Shown: piece after piece, positions 25,212 to 35,059 of the stretch
Layout: every line of letters begins with the position of its first letter
Position numbering within the stretch: the stretch's first letter is position 1
Origin: Altericroceibacterium xinjiangense
GTDB lineage: Bacteria; Pseudomonadota; Alphaproteobacteria; Sphingomonadales; Sphingomonadaceae
DNA length: 64,000 nucleotides
Reading direction: 5' to 3'
Assembly (NCBI RefSeq): GCF_003958635.1
Contig: NZ_RSEK01000001.1
Coordinates: 186,001 to 250,000, forward strand
Notes under the pieces: model-generated
Seen by the model: the letters and a program-made list of their open reading frames with translations, nothing else
What the model was told of the DNA's origin: nothing
The model's database searches: none
Position numbers and translations under genes: made by a program

Positions 25212-26072
25212 CTAATTTACACCCTCATCCGACTGAGCGAGCAATTCGGTTGCCGCCCCGCCTTGCCCCAAATCGAGGCTTGATCCGGTAAGAACGGATC
25301 CTTCGATAGCCGGGACGGAAAGGCCCAGCGCCGCCCCTACCGGAACGCCCGCGCTCGCTTGTTCCACGATTGCCGCATCGGAGGCCAGCATGTCACCCTC
25401 GGGCGCACCGTACTTCTGGTCCCAGACCGCGAGATCGCGCCGGTACTGATCGTAGGCATCGTAGAACTTCAGGAAGGGCCGATCGAGCAACGGCAGAGTC
25501 GTCGCGGCATACTCCTCCATGTCCTGCGGAGGGAGCAGCAGAATGCCCCAGGACACGTTACGCGCGGTCAGGCAGAAATCGTCCTGCGCCATCGGCAGCG
25601 AGAAGTAGTTGTAGACCCGCGTGTTAAAGTAGTCCTGTTCCGTCTTGTAGGTAGCGCCGAACCGCTGGCGATACTCACTGTCCAGCGCCTTGCCGGCCGC
25701 CTTCAGATCCTTTGCCCGGTCTTTTAGCAGAACCTTGTAGGCATCGAGGATCGGCTGATCATCCGGTTCGCGGCAATTGAGCGCCGCGACATTGAGCCCG
25801 GAACGAAGGTTCCAGACCGCCTGCGCGCCCTCAACGTAGCTGTTCACGGTCTGGCGCTTACCATCGGGGCCGATCTGCGGCGTCACGAAATAGGCGTCGG
25901 CCCCAATCGGAGGCGTAGGCCGGGGCGGGATCGGTTCCGGCACCGCGACGGGTGGTGGAGGAGGCGGCGGAGGTGGCGGAGGCGGCGGAGGCGTGGTGGC
26001 GCAGCCGGCAAGGACAGCCAGCCCCGTTGCCACGAACAATTTGCGGACCGATGTGCGGCGAATATCAAACAT
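25212..26072 (-). CDS. proline-rich lipoprotein of unknown function
   Basis: 286 residues. Signal peptide with lipobox LAGC, so Cys24 is expected to be lipidated. Right after it come TT and 14 consecutive prolines, then a [11 protein letters not shown] stretch, likely a stiff spacer lifting the domain from the membrane. The remaining part ([55 protein letters not shown]) is soluble and resembles conserved sphingomonad proteins that I cannot name. Monocistronic. Confidence 0.75.
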   Translation of the reverse strand: MFDIRRTSVRKLFVATGLAVLAGCATTPPPPPPPPPPPPPPVAVPEPIPPRPTPPIGADAYFVTPQIGPDGKRQTVNSYVEGAQAVWNLRSGLNVAALNCREPDDQPILDAYKVLLKDRAKDLKAAGKALDSEYRQRFGATYKTEQDYFNTRVYNYFSLPMAQDDFCLTARNVSWGILLLPPQDMEEYAATTLPLLDRPFLKFYDAYDQYRRDLAVWDQKYGAPEGDMLASDAAIVEQASAGVPVGAALGLSVPAIEGSVLTGSSLDLGQGGAATELLAQSDEGVN

Positions 26073-26161
26073 GGCTAACGCGAACCCCTCTCCAATCCGG
26101 GAAAGCCGATCGAAACTCCCCGCTCAAAGGCCAGATGAGTCGCAGCTTACCGCATTGAAGA

Positions 26162-26202
26162 ACCAAAGAAAACGCCCGGCATGCCAGGAGGCACGCCGGG
26201 CG
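26162..26202 (-). terminator. rho-independent terminator of the BI-1 family gene
   Basis: Read on the minus strand: a 13-bp GC-rich stem (CGCCCGGCGTGCC / GGCATGCCGGGCG, one GU/mismatch) with loop TCCT followed by TTTTCTTTGG. It lies about 30 bases after the stop of the 26235-26981 gene. Confidence 0.9.
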
Positions 26203-26234
26203 CGATAAAGCGATCCCGCTTCAGGCAATCAGGC

Positions 26235-26981
26235 TCAGTCGCGGCTGGTGCCCATGAAGCGCAGCAGGAACATGAACATGTTGATGAAGTCGAGGTACAG
26301 GTTCAGCGCCCCGAGGATCACCGCCTTGGCGGCCCATTCCGTTCCGCGGACCGTATCGTACTGCCGCTTCAGCATCTGCGTGTCGTACGCGGTCAGGCCG
26401 GCGAAGATCAGCACGCCCAGGAAGCTCACCGCCCACATAAGGGCCGGCGACTGCAGGAAGATGTTGATCACGCTGGCAATCAGCAGGCCGATCACACCCA
26501 TGATCAGGAAGCTGCCCCAGCCGGACAAGTCCTTCTTGGTGGTGTAGCCGTACAGGCTCAACCCGGCGAATGCGCCGGCGGTGGCGAAGAACGTCGCCGC
26601 AACCGATGCACCGGTGTACATCAGGAAGATGCTGGACAGCGAAAGCCCCATCAGGACTGCAAAGCCCCAGAACAGGGCCTGAAGCGTTCCGGCGGAAAAC
26701 CGATTCGCGCCAAAGCTCATCGCAAGCACGATTACCAGCGGCGAGAAGGCCAACACGAGGCCAAGCCCGCTGCCCAGCACGGCCGCAGCCATGCCGGAGT
26801 TGGCGAACAGCAGCGCGACAACGCCCGAAAGCAGCACGCCCGACGCCATGTAGTTGTAAATCGACAGCATGTGCCGCCGCAGCCCGGCGTCGAACCGATC
26901 GCCGGCGGCAACCGCACCGTTCAGGCTCGGAGACACGCCGAAGCCCTCGCGGGTTGTCCGGGGGTCATTCCAGTTTGCCAT
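26235..26981 (-). CDS. BAX inhibitor-1 / YccA family membrane protein
   Basis: The start ATG 26981 (MANWNDPRTT) follows a purine-rich ribosome site AAAGGAG; an upstream ATG at 27026 is less likely. 248 residues with seven hydrophobic segments (for example YNYMASGVLLSGVVALLF and NLYLDFINMFMFLLRFMG). The family signature region AGLTAYDTQMLKRQYD is present. Related proteins interact with FtsH and leak calcium or protons; the role in this organism is not known. Monocistronic with its own terminator. Confidence 0.92.
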   Translation of the reverse strand: MANWNDPRTTREGFGVSPSLNGAVAAGDRFDAGLRRHMLSIYNYMASGVLLSGVVALLFANSGMAAAVLGSGLGLVLAFSPLVIVLAMSFGANRFSAGTLQALFWGFAVLMGLSLSSIFLMYTGASVAATFFATAGAFAGLSLYGYTTKKDLSGWGSFLIMGVIGLLIASVINIFLQSPALMWAVSFLGVLIFAGLTAYDTQMLKRQYDTVRGTEWAAKAVILGALNLYLDFINMFMFLLRFMGTSRD

Positions 26982-27056
26982 TGTCTTTCCTAACTCCTTT
27001 TCCAGCCTCGCAATCGGGCCGGTCACTTGGGAATATCGGAGGGAATCCCTTCGATT

Positions 27057-27890
27057 TCAAGCAAAACCGAGAGTAGACGATGCGGCTTCTGCGCCCATTT
27101 GCACGCTGCGATCCCGCGCCGCGCGCAAAGTCTGCGTAATCAGCGCGGCAAGTGCCTGATCGTCATCGAGAACGTCCAGCCCTGCCTGCGTTACCCCGCC
27201 CGGACTGGCTACGCGCCGGGCCAGTTCCGCCGGATCGTGCGGAGAGGACGCAGCCAGCGCCGCGGCGCCTTCAACCATCGCCACCGCAAGGCGCCCCGCC
27301 TGATCCGGCGCCAGCCCGAGCTGCTCTGCGCCTTGCGCCAGAGAATCGATGAAGCGATAGACGAACGCAGGCCCCGATCCAGCCAGCGCCGTGACCAGTT
27401 CGTACTGGTCTTCCGGAACCCATTCGGGCGTGCCGAGCGGGCTCATCAACTGGACCAGAGCCGTCCGCCCCCGATCATCCAGTCCGCGTTCCGCCAGCGC
27501 GATCGGAGACTTGCCCAGCGCAACGGCAAGATTGGGCATGGCCCGCACCACCGCGCCGGCTTCGGGGAAGCGGCGCGCCAGCGTTTCCAGCTCCACCCCG
27601 GCTAGGATCGAGATCACCGCCGTATCGCCCCGCGCCCATTCCGCGATTGAAGGCGCCAGCTCAGCCAGTTTCTGCGGCTTGAAGCCGAGCAGGACTGCGT
27701 CGAAACTGCCTTGCAACGGCAGGCATTCCGCCAGGGATCGGAACTGCGCAACGCCTTCGGGCAAATCGCGCGGACTGGGACTGACGACGGTGAAGCGCTG
27801 CGGGGCCAGCCCGCCCACCAGCCACCCTTCCAGCATCGCCCCGGCCATGTTCCCGCAGCCGACGATCAGGATGGAGGCGAAATCGCCCAT
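27057..27890 (-). CDS. proC: pyrroline-5-carboxylate reductase
   Basis: The start ATG 27890 (MGDFASILIVGCGNM) lies 1 base after the YbjN-like stop. 277 residues: N-terminal Rossmann motif VGCGNMAGAM, VLLGFKPQ, RAMPNLAVALG, and the conserved C-terminal region TALAGSGPAFVYRFIDSLAQ ... SPGGVTQAGLDVLD. Last step of proline synthesis. Confidence 0.96.
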   Translation of the reverse strand: MGDFASILIVGCGNMAGAMLEGWLVGGLAPQRFTVVSPSPRDLPEGVAQFRSLAECLPLQGSFDAVLLGFKPQKLAELAPSIAEWARGDTAVISILAGVELETLARRFPEAGAVVRAMPNLAVALGKSPIALAERGLDDRGRTALVQLMSPLGTPEWVPEDQYELVTALAGSGPAFVYRFIDSLAQGAEQLGLAPDQAGRLAVAMVEGAAALAASSPHDPAELARRVASPGGVTQAGLDVLDDDQALAALITQTLRAARDRSVQMGAEAASSTLGFA

Positions 27891-27891
27891 C

Positions 27892-28398
27892 TCAGGCTTC
27901 CCCGGCGTGGTCCACCAGCGCCGCTTCCAGCGCGTCGCGCGGGTTCTTGTCGCCCCACAGTACAAACTGAAACGCAGGGTAGAACCGGTCGCACTCGGTC
28001 ACCGCCGCATCGATTGCCGCGCGGGCCATTCTCAGAGTAAGGAGGCCGTCCTCCCCCAGCATCAGCGCGTGGCGGTACAGCAGGATGCCGCCGTTGGACC
28101 AGATGTCGAAGTGGCCAAGCCAGAGCTGCTCGTTGATCAGCGCAACCAGTTCGAACGCCTGCTTGTGCCGTTCCCGGGGGATGCGGATTTCGGGCAGGCA
28201 GAGTATCTGCAGGACATTGTCTTCCCGCCGCCAGACGCCGCGCAGCTTGTAGCTGGTCCAGCTTCCCTGAATTTCCCCGCTGACTTCATCGTCGCTGACG
28301 AAATCACAAGGCCAGCCATGTGCTTCGAACAGCTGCACCAGCATCTCAACCGGTGCGGCATCCTCGGTCGCCTGGACGTTTTCGGACCCTGTGTTCAT
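27892..28398 (-). CDS. YbjN domain protein
   Basis: The start ATG 28398 (MNTGSENVQ) with GGAAG upstream; longer frames are not supported. 168 residues of the YbjN/type-III-chaperone-like fold: LVQLFEAHGWPCDFVSDDEV, FELVALINEQLWLGHFDIW, RHALMLGEDGLL. It precedes proC by one base, a pairing seen in alphaproteobacteria; the function of the family is not well defined, perhaps a chaperone-like or sensory role. Confidence 0.88.
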   Translation of the reverse strand: MNTGSENVQATEDAAPVEMLVQLFEAHGWPCDFVSDDEVSGEIQGSWTSYKLRGVWRREDNVLQILCLPEIRIPRERHKQAFELVALINEQLWLGHFDIWSNGGILLYRHALMLGEDGLLTLRMARAAIDAAVTECDRFYPAFQFVLWGDKNPRDALEAALVDHAGEA

Positions 28399-28545
28399 CG
28401 GCTTCTTCCAGTTCGTCTGTTCGCTGCACCGTCCATGCGGCCGGGTCCTTTGCGCCGCAACGCAAGGGGGCGAGGAGGCTGGGCATAACGCCACAACCCT
28501 GTTCACAAGCTGTGCAAAAGCCTTCCTCGAGCAGTAAGCGCTCGG

Positions 28546-30258
28546 TTAGCCCAGCGGGTTGACCGCCTCGCCCTCGTCGCTGGTGAAGGGGAAGCTGTCG
28601 ATGCCCTTCGCCTTCAGCTCCGTCACGGCCTTCTGCGCTGCGTCCGCGCTTTCATAGGGGCCGGACAACAGCCTGCGCCGCGCACCCCATTCGGCTAGGA
28701 ACGGGCCTTTCCCCAGCGCCGAACCGGCCTTGCGGCTGATCCGTCTCCAGTCGAATCCCAGCGCATCCACATCGGTTCCGGTCGCGACCTGAACCCAATG
28801 CCGGCTGGGATTGGCGGGCGGTTTCGGCTTGGGCTTCGGTTTCGGCTGCTGCTTCGCCACGGGGCGTTCACGCGGCGGCTTGATCGCCGTAATGTCCACG
28901 GCGCCCGCGGCGGGCACCGCGTTGGTGCTGACGGGAAGCGCAAAATCGGCAAAGGCTTGCGCCAGATTGGCAGGCGCCGGCGGCTCCTGCGCGACGGCAG
29001 TCACAACCTGAGCGGCTGGTGCAACCGTTGGGGCGAGCGGAGGAACTGGAGCCGAGGGCGCGCGGGCAAATTCCGGCTGAGCGGACTGGGGCTGAGCGGA
29101 CTGGGGCTGAGCCAGCTCAGGACCATAGGAGCTGGCGGCCGGGGCAGTCTGCCCGGACACCGGCGGCAATTCGCCGGTGGGTGCAGCTTGCGCCACTTGC
29201 GCGGGCGCGGCCCTGACGGGTGCCTGGATCGTCCCCTGATTGCGCACGGGCCGTGCGGCCGGTTCACGGGTTCGGCGCGCCTTCCGGGCGTTCGGCTGCG
29301 CGAGGCGAGCCTGGCCGAGCGGCTCCCCGGCCGGGATCAGACGGGTGCCGAGCGCGCCCGTTTGCGGAGCGGGGGCGGGTTGTCCGGCATAGGCCAGCAG
29401 GCGCGGGTCCTCGCGGCCGATCTCCTCGGCCGGCGGGAAAGCGCCGAGATTGGCTGCGGCGGCTTTCTGCGCCCGGGTGAGGCGCGGCATGTAGCGCAAG
29501 TACGGCGCCATCCGGCTGGAAAGCTGGGCCGGGAGCAAAGTCTCCGCGATGGACACCGCTTCCTCCGTCTTGCCGACCGCCGCCAACGCGAAGGCGCGGG
29601 TGCGGAACGCGGCAAGGTCCTGTTGCTGGAGCAGCGGCAACAAGGTGGCATCGGCTGCGGCCTGATCTCCCGCAATCGCCTGGCTGATCGCCAGCCGCAT
29701 GGTCACCGCATCATCCGGCTTTTGCGCCAGGGCCTGACGATAGAGCTGCTGCGCACGGCCGTTGTTGCCGACCAGGTCGTAAGCCAATCCGCGGTCCGAC
29801 GCGTACGGCGTCATCGCCGCGCCAGCTGCTTCGGCTTCGTCGAACTGCTGCAGCGCAGCCAGTGCATCGCCCTGTTTCAGCGTCAGCCGGGCGAGCCCTG
29901 CCTTTACTCGTCCGTCAGCCGGACTGACGATCCCGGCCCGATTGAAAAAACCGATGGCTGCGTCGGTGTCGCCAAGCGCGACCGAAGCTTCGCCCGCCGC
30001 AATCAACGCTTCGAGATCACGACCGTTGCGCGCCAGCGCCTTCATCGCTTCGCTGAGATCCTCCGCTGCCTTCGGAGGAAGCGGCTGCACCACGGCGCGG
30101 GAAATCGTCTGGGCGTGAAGCGGCTGGGCGCAAAGCGGCAAAGCCGCCGCCAGCAGCGGCGCGGTCCACACGCGTAAACGGCGCACGAACCGGGGGCGGA
30201 CTTGCCCGCCCCCGAAGCGGTTACGAGTCGTGATCATACGTACATACTGGGCAATCAC
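28546..30258 (-). CDS. TPR and SPOR domain protein behind ftsZ
   Basis: 570 residues. A signal peptide or membrane anchor (LRVWTAPLLAAALPLCAQPLHA) is followed by TPR-like helices (about 55-260: LIAAGEASVALGDTDAAIGFFNRAG, RAQQLYRQALAQKPDDA), a long Pro/Ala/Gln-rich linker with SAQPQSAQPQ repeats and a KPKPKPKP run, and a C-terminal SPOR domain (WVQVATGTDVDALGFDWRRI ... LLSGPYESADAAQKAVTELK). SPOR domains bind denuded septal peptidoglycan. It begins 26 bases after the ftsZ stop, so co-transcription with ftsZ and a septal role are likely. Start uncertain: ATG 30258 or 30237. Confidence 0.87.
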   Translation of the reverse strand: MIAQYVRMITTRNRFGGGQVRPRFVRRLRVWTAPLLAAALPLCAQPLHAQTISRAVVQPLPPKAAEDLSEAMKALARNGRDLEALIAAGEASVALGDTDAAIGFFNRAGIVSPADGRVKAGLARLTLKQGDALAALQQFDEAEAAGAAMTPYASDRGLAYDLVGNNGRAQQLYRQALAQKPDDAVTMRLAISQAIAGDQAAADATLLPLLQQQDLAAFRTRAFALAAVGKTEEAVSIAETLLPAQLSSRMAPYLRYMPRLTRAQKAAAANLGAFPPAEEIGREDPRLLAYAGQPAPAPQTGALGTRLIPAGEPLGQARLAQPNARKARRTREPAARPVRNQGTIQAPVRAAPAQVAQAAPTGELPPVSGQTAPAASSYGPELAQPQSAQPQSAQPEFARAPSAPVPPLAPTVAPAAQVVTAVAQEPPAPANLAQAFADFALPVSTNAVPAAGAVDITAIKPPRERPVAKQQPKPKPKPKPPANPSRHWVQVATGTDVDALGFDWRRISRKAGSALGKGPFLAEWGARRRLLSGPYESADAAQKAVTELKAKGIDSFPFTSDEGEAVNPLG

Positions 30259-30284
30259 CCTGAACCTCGGGCGAATGCAGGCTC

Positions 30285-31781
30285 CTACTGGTTGTTCTGC
30301 CGGCCGAGGAAACGCGGGATACGCAGGCCGCTTTCTTCGCCGTTGTCCTTTTCGGCTTCCCCGTTCCGGGACAAGCTGGCCATGCGCTCGAACAGCGTGC
30401 TGCCCGAGGCTGTCCGCGCCGGAGCGGCTTTGGCGGGCGCTGCCGGTGTCTGCGGAACCGAGGCCGCGTCGAGGCTGCGCTGCCGTCCGGCGGCAAACCC
30501 GGCCGGCTGATCCGCCTGGCTGACGAGATTGTCGTTCAGCAGCAGCTCGCCATCGTCCGCGCCTTGCGTGCCTTCGGCTTCGAGCGTCAGTTCGAGCGGG
30601 ACCGCATCTTCGGCTTCCGGTGCATCAAGCGTCAGCGGTTCTTCCGTGGGAGCGATCTCCACCGGCTGCGAGGGGCGAGCCGGCGCGGCCGAAGCCGGTT
30701 CACGGATCGTCTGGCGCGTGGCCATTTCCTCGTCGGACAGCGGGGCGGACGGCTTCTTGGGTCCGCGGGCGGCCGAAAGGTTCAGCGGCTGACTGGCCTG
30801 CACGGCTTGTTCCGTGCTTTGTTCGATCCCTGTGGCGACGACCGAGACGCGGATCTTGCCTTCCAGGTCCGGATTGAACGCCGAACCCCAGATGATGTTC
30901 GCTTCCGGATCGACCAGTTCGCGGATGTGGTTCGCGGCTTCGTCCACTTCCATCAGCTTCATGTCTTCGCCGCCGATGATCGAGATGATCACGCCCTTGG
31001 CGCCCTGCATCGACACGCCGTCGAGCAGCGGGTTGGCAATCGCGCGTTCCGCCGCCTCGAGCGCGCGGTTCGGCCCTTCGCCTTCACCGGTGCCCATCAT
31101 CGCCTTGCCCATTTCCCCCATCACCGATCGGACGTCGGCGAAATCGAGGTTGATGAGGCCCGGCATCACCATCAGGTCGGTGATCGAGCGGACACCCTGC
31201 TGCAGCACTTCGTCGGCGAGCTGGAAGGCTTCCTTGAAGGTGGTTTCCGGCTTGGCCACCAGGAACAGGTTCTGGTTGGGGATGACGATCAGCGTATCGA
31301 CGTGCTTCTGCAGTTCCTCGATCCCGGCTTCGGCCGAGCGCATCCGGCGCGTGCCTTCGAACAGGAACGGCTTGGTCACGACACCCACGGTCAGCACGCC
31401 CATCCGGCGCGCGACTTCCGCGATCACCGGGGCGGCGCCGGTGCCCGTGCCGCCGCCCATTCCGGCGGCGATGAAGCACATGTTCACCCCTTCGAGCGCG
31501 CGCTCGATTTCCTCGACCGTTTCTTCCGCCGCCGCGCGTCCGACTTCGGGCCGCGACCCCGCGCCGAGGCCTTGCGTGATGTCGGGGCCAAGCTGGATGC
31601 GGTGTTCGGAGATCGAACTGTTGAGCGCCTGCGCATCCGTGTTGGCGACAATGAAATCGACGCCTTCGATCTGAGCCCGAATCATGTTCGCGATGGCGTT
31701 GCCGCCCGCGCCGCCCGCGCCGATGACGGTAATCCGGGGGCGCAGCTCTTCAACGGAAGGCGGGCCGATATTGATGCTCAT
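30285..31781 (-). CDS. ftsZ: cell division protein FtsZ
   Basis: 498 residues, longer than the roughly 380 of E. coli because of an extended variable linker (about 320-480), as usual in alphaproteobacteria. Tubulin signature GGGTGTG in [17 protein letters not shown]-terminal [13 protein letters not shown]7 loop [11 protein letters not shown] and a C-terminal conserved peptide ([10 protein letters not shown]) that binds FtsA and other partners. It is separated from ftsA by 121 bases, the only large gap of the cluster, which may hold its own promoter. Confidence 0.98.
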   Translation of the reverse strand: MSINIGPPSVEELRPRITVIGAGGAGGNAIANMIRAQIEGVDFIVANTDAQALNSSISEHRIQLGPDITQGLGAGSRPEVGRAAAEETVEEIERALEGVNMCFIAAGMGGGTGTGAAPVIAEVARRMGVLTVGVVTKPFLFEGTRRMRSAEAGIEELQKHVDTLIVIPNQNLFLVAKPETTFKEAFQLADEVLQQGVRSITDLMVMPGLINLDFADVRSVMGEMGKAMMGTGEGEGPNRALEAAERAIANPLLDGVSMQGAKGVIISIIGGEDMKLMEVDEAANHIRELVDPEANIIWGSAFNPDLEGKIRVSVVATGIEQSTEQAVQASQPLNLSAARGPKKPSAPLSDEEMATRQTIREPASAAPARPSQPVEIAPTEEPLTLDAPEAEDAVPLELTLEAEGTQGADDGELLLNDNLVSQADQPAGFAAGRQRSLDAASVPQTPAAPAKAAPARTASGSTLFERMASLSRNGEAEKDNGEESGLRIPRFLGRQNNQ

Positions 31782-31902
31782 TCCAGCTCTCCAGGGGGTG
31801 TCCGAAGGGAAAATCCGGTCGCTTCCATCTTGTAGCGAATCGGAAGAATCGAAGGATTGATCCTATACCTGTTTTTTACGCCGTTTCAGCGCCCTTTGCC
31901 GC

Positions 31903-33183
31903 TCAGAAGTATTGTTTCATCGCAGCAAGCACGCGCTGCACGATGGCAAAACCACCATAGCTGTGAATCACCTGGTCGGTGCCGAGCGTGCGGATATCGA
32001 CCGGGTCCTCCGCCGCGTAGAGCACGAGCCCGGCGAGCGTGGCGAAACCGGGGACCGCGTGAGCTTCCGGGAGCCCGCGCAACTGCGGCGGATGCCCGAC
32101 CCGGACCGGCTTGCCGAGCGCGCTCTGGGCATAGTCGGCCAGACCCGTCAGTTCCGCGCCCCCGCCGGTCAGCACGACTTGCTGCCCGGCGCGGCCGGTG
32201 AAGCCCATCGTCTGCAGCGCGCGCCCGACATCGCTGATCAGCCGGTCCAGCTGTCCGGTGATGACCGAAATCAGCTCTGCGCGCGGAATGCTGTTGGTTT
32301 CATCGGCGCCCCGCGCGATCTCGCCCTTGTGTTCCTCACCTGGCGCGTTGACCGGGATCATCTCGCGGTGATCCGCAGGGCTGGCGATGGCGGAGCCCGA
32401 AACGCATTTCAGCCGTTCGGCTTGGAACCGGCGAATGCCGAAGGCGGACGCGATCGCGTCGGTGATGTCGGCCGACCCTGTCGGAATGGTCGCCAGCCCG
32501 ACCAGCATGCCGGAGGCATAGACCGACACATTGGTGACTTCCCCGCCGAACTCGACCAAGGCGACCCCCAGATCGCGTTCTTCAGGCGTGAGGCACGCGT
32601 ACCCCGCCGCCAGCGGCGAGGCGACGACCGCTTCCACTTCGAGGTGCGCGTTCTGCACCGCTTCGGTCACGTTGCGCATCGGAGCGCCGTCCGCCAGCAT
32701 CACGTGGATATCGACCCCGAGCCGTTCCGCGTGGAGCCCACGGGGGTTTGCCACCCCGTCCGCTCCATCGAGGAAGTAGCAGGCGGGCTGCGCGTGCAGC
32801 ACCATCCGGCCGTCCGGTTCGATCGCGTCGCGGGCGGCGAGCAGCAAGTGCTCGACGTCGTCCTCCTCGATCCGGCGGCCGCCGATCTCGATTTCGACCT
32901 GGTTGATCCGGCTGGCAAGCCCTGCGCCCGAACAGCCGACCCACACGCTCGACACGCTCGTTCCTGCGAGCTTTTCCGCTCGTTCGATAGCGTCGCGCAC
33001 TGCGTGGGTCGCGGCCGCCATGTCGGTCACGTAGCCGCGCTTGATCCCCTGCGCCGCGCGGTGGCCGGAGCCGAGCACGATCATCTCGCCGCTCTCGGTT
33101 TCACCGGCGATCATTGCCGAAATGCGGAACGATCCGATGTTGATCGCGCCGAAAACCCGCGCGATTCTTGGCTGCACGGCCAT
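31903..33183 (-). CDS. ftsA: cell division protein FtsA
   Basis: The start ATG 33183 (MAVQPRIARVFGAINIG) overlaps the ftsQ stop by one base (TGATG). 426 residues of the actin-like ATPase fold: IGSFRISAMIAG, the 1C domain around GLHAERLGVDIHVML, GVALVEFGGEVTNVSVY, VVLTGGGAELTGL. The C-terminal amphipathic helix (VIHSYGGFAIVQRVLAAMKQYF region) would attach it to the membrane and tether FtsZ. Confidence 0.97.
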   Translation of the reverse strand: MAVQPRIARVFGAINIGSFRISAMIAGETESGEMIVLGSGHRAAQGIKRGYVTDMAAATHAVRDAIERAEKLAGTSVSSVWVGCSGAGLASRINQVEIEIGGRRIEEDDVEHLLLAARDAIEPDGRMVLHAQPACYFLDGADGVANPRGLHAERLGVDIHVMLADGAPMRNVTEAVQNAHLEVEAVVASPLAAGYACLTPEERDLGVALVEFGGEVTNVSVYASGMLVGLATIPTGSADITDAIASAFGIRRFQAERLKCVSGSAIASPADHREMIPVNAPGEEHKGEIARGADETNSIPRAELISVITGQLDRLISDVGRALQTMGFTGRAGQQVVLTGGGAELTGLADYAQSALGKPVRVGHPPQLRGLPEAHAVPGFATLAGLVLYAAEDPVDIRTLGTDQVIHSYGGFAIVQRVLAAMKQYF

Positions 33184-34091
33184 CAGGAGCCCCTTGTTTC
33201 CGCTTCGGCAGCGGCCAGCCGGCCGGGCACCCGCATGTAGATCCGTTCTGGCGTGCGCATGTCGAACGTGGCGACCTTGCCGCCCAGCAGGCGATTGAGC
33301 CCATCGAGCCGCGCGAACGAGACCAGCGCGCCGGCCGCCTCGTTTTCGCCTTCCGGCAGGGCCAGCACCTGGCCGGTCTTGAAGGTCACGTTCCAGCGGC
33401 GGTTGCCCACCCATTCGGCCGCGACCACTTGCGGCCGCAGCGCCGGGGCGGCGTCCAGCAAGTGCGACAAGCCGCCGACTTGCGTTTGCGCGCCGGAACC
33501 GGACAGCTGCAGCATTCCCTTCGCCTTGGCAGGTGCAATCGGCTCCAGCTCATGGCCGGCGGGATCGATCAGGACGAGGCCTTCGTCCGTGCGCAGCACC
33601 GCGTGGGGCTGACGTTCCACGATGTCGATCACGATCGCGTCCGGCAGCTGGCGGGACACCCGCGCATCCTCTACCCACGGAAGCGTCAGCAGTTGCCGGC
33701 GAAGCGCGTGAACATCGACCAGCGGCATTGCGCGGTCACGCTCCCCCAGCACGCGGCTATAGACGGCGAGCTTGTTCATCCGCTCCACCCCGTTGACTTC
33801 GACGCGGCGCACCTCGAACCCGGCGCTGGCGGCATACGTCGCCAGCTGCTGCTGGACGACCCCGGTGAAGCCGGACACGGAAGCGATGACCCACGCGATG
33901 GCAACCGCGCTGGCGAAGATCACCACCAGGAAGAACTGCTGGAGCTGCGCCTGGGTGAAGGGCAGCACCTTGATGACCGCATCGAGCAGCGAATCCGACT
34001 TCGCCCGGGCCTTCCGGACCTGCCGCTTTGTGCTCTGTGCGCGGGCCTGGCGACGGACGCCCTTGGCCTTGCGCGGGATCGTCTGCGCCAT
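33183..34091 (-). CDS. ftsQ: cell division protein FtsQ
   Basis: 302 residues. A basic cytoplasmic N-terminus (about 40 residues rich in Arg/Lys), one membrane helix (FFLVVIFASAVAIAWVIASV), a POTRA domain (FEVRRVEVNGVERMNKLAVY) and the FtsQ domain (PWVEDARVSRQLPDAIVIDI). Bitopic divisome protein linking early and late division proteins. Overlaps ddl and ftsA by one base on each side. Confidence 0.95.
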   Translation of the reverse strand: MAQTIPRKAKGVRRQARAQSTKRQVRKARAKSDSLLDAVIKVLPFTQAQLQQFFLVVIFASAVAIAWVIASVSGFTGVVQQQLATYAASAGFEVRRVEVNGVERMNKLAVYSRVLGERDRAMPLVDVHALRRQLLTLPWVEDARVSRQLPDAIVIDIVERQPHAVLRTDEGLVLIDPAGHELEPIAPAKAKGMLQLSGSGAQTQVGGLSHLLDAAPALRPQVVAAEWVGNRRWNVTFKTGQVLALPEGENEAAGALVSFARLDGLNRLLGGKVATFDMRTPERIYMRVPGRLAAAEAETRGS

Positions 34092-35059
34092 CAGGCCGAT
34101 CCTTCAAGCTTGCCGAAGTGAATCAGCGCGTCCTCGATGATTGTTTCGACGAGTTCTCCGTACTCGATGCCGCAGTGCTTCGCTTGTTCTGGCACGAGGC
34201 TGAGAGGAGTCATCCCAGGTTGGGTGTTGGTTTCCAGCAGGAACAAGCCGTCTTCGCCCTGCTCGTCATCCCAGCGGAAGTCCGAACGGCTCGTCCCCCT
34301 GCACCCGAGCAGTTCATGCGCCTTCAGCGCGTAGTCTAGGCACAGGCGCGCAATGGCGTCCGGGACTTTCGCCGGGCAGACATGCTCCGTCATCCCGTCG
34401 GTGTACTTCGCATTGAAATCGTAGAAGCCGGACTTGGGCACGAGTTCGGTCACTGTCAGCGCGCGGGGGCCGTCCTTGCCGCCCAGCACTGCCGTCGTCA
34501 GTTCGCGCCCGCGGATGTACGGTTCCGCCAGCAGGGAGGAAAACTGCTGCCACGGGCCTTCGGCATCCCGACGGATTGGATTGCCGTAATTGCTTTCCTC
34601 CGTCACGATGGCCACCCCGACCGAGGACCCCTCGTTGACCGGTTTCAGCACGTACGGCCGATCCAGCGGGTCGGCTTCGAACAAGTCTGCGCTCTTGACG
34701 ATCCGCCCGCCGGGCATCGGAATGCCGTGCGGCACCAGCGCGTGCTTGGTCAGTTCCTTGTCGATCGCGATCACCGAAGTGGCGAGGCCGGAGTGCGTGT
34801 AGGGCACGCCCATCAGGTCCATCATGCCCTGGACGGTCCCGTCCTCACCAGGAACCCCGTGCAGCGCGTTGAACACCACGTCGGGCGCGGCTTCATGCAG
34901 GCGCAGCGCGATGTCGCGTTCCATATCGATCCGCGTCACCCGATGACCGCGCGCCTCCAGCGCCTTGGCCACGCCTTCGCCGCTCATCAACGAGACCGGC
35001 CGCTCATTCGCCCAGCCGCCCATCAGGACGGCGACATGTAGGTTCGGAAGTTTGCTCAC
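34091..35059 (-). CDS. ddl: D-alanine--D-alanine ligase
   Basis: The start GTG 35059 ([16 protein letters not shown]) is a GTGA overlap with murB; the ATG at 35119 would lie inside murB. 322 residues of the ATP-grasp family: AVLMGGWANERPVSLMSG, VFNALHGVPGEDGTVQG, VLKPVNEGSSVGV, RSDFRWDDEQ and LLETNTQPGMTPLSL. Makes D-Ala-D-Ala for MurF. Confidence 0.96.
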   Translation of the reverse strand: MSKLPNLHVAVLMGGWANERPVSLMSGEGVAKALEARGHRVTRIDMERDIALRLHEAAPDVVFNALHGVPGEDGTVQGMMDLMGVPYTHSGLATSVIAIDKELTKHALVPHGIPMPGGRIVKSADLFEADPLDRPYVLKPVNEGSSVGVAIVTEESNYGNPIRRDAEGPWQQFSSLLAEPYIRGRELTTAVLGGKDGPRALTVTELVPKSGFYDFNAKYTDGMTEHVCPAKVPDAIARLCLDYALKAHELLGCRGTSRSDFRWDDEQGEDGLFLLETNTQPGMTPLSLVPEQAKHCGIEYGELVETIIEDALIHFGKLEGSA

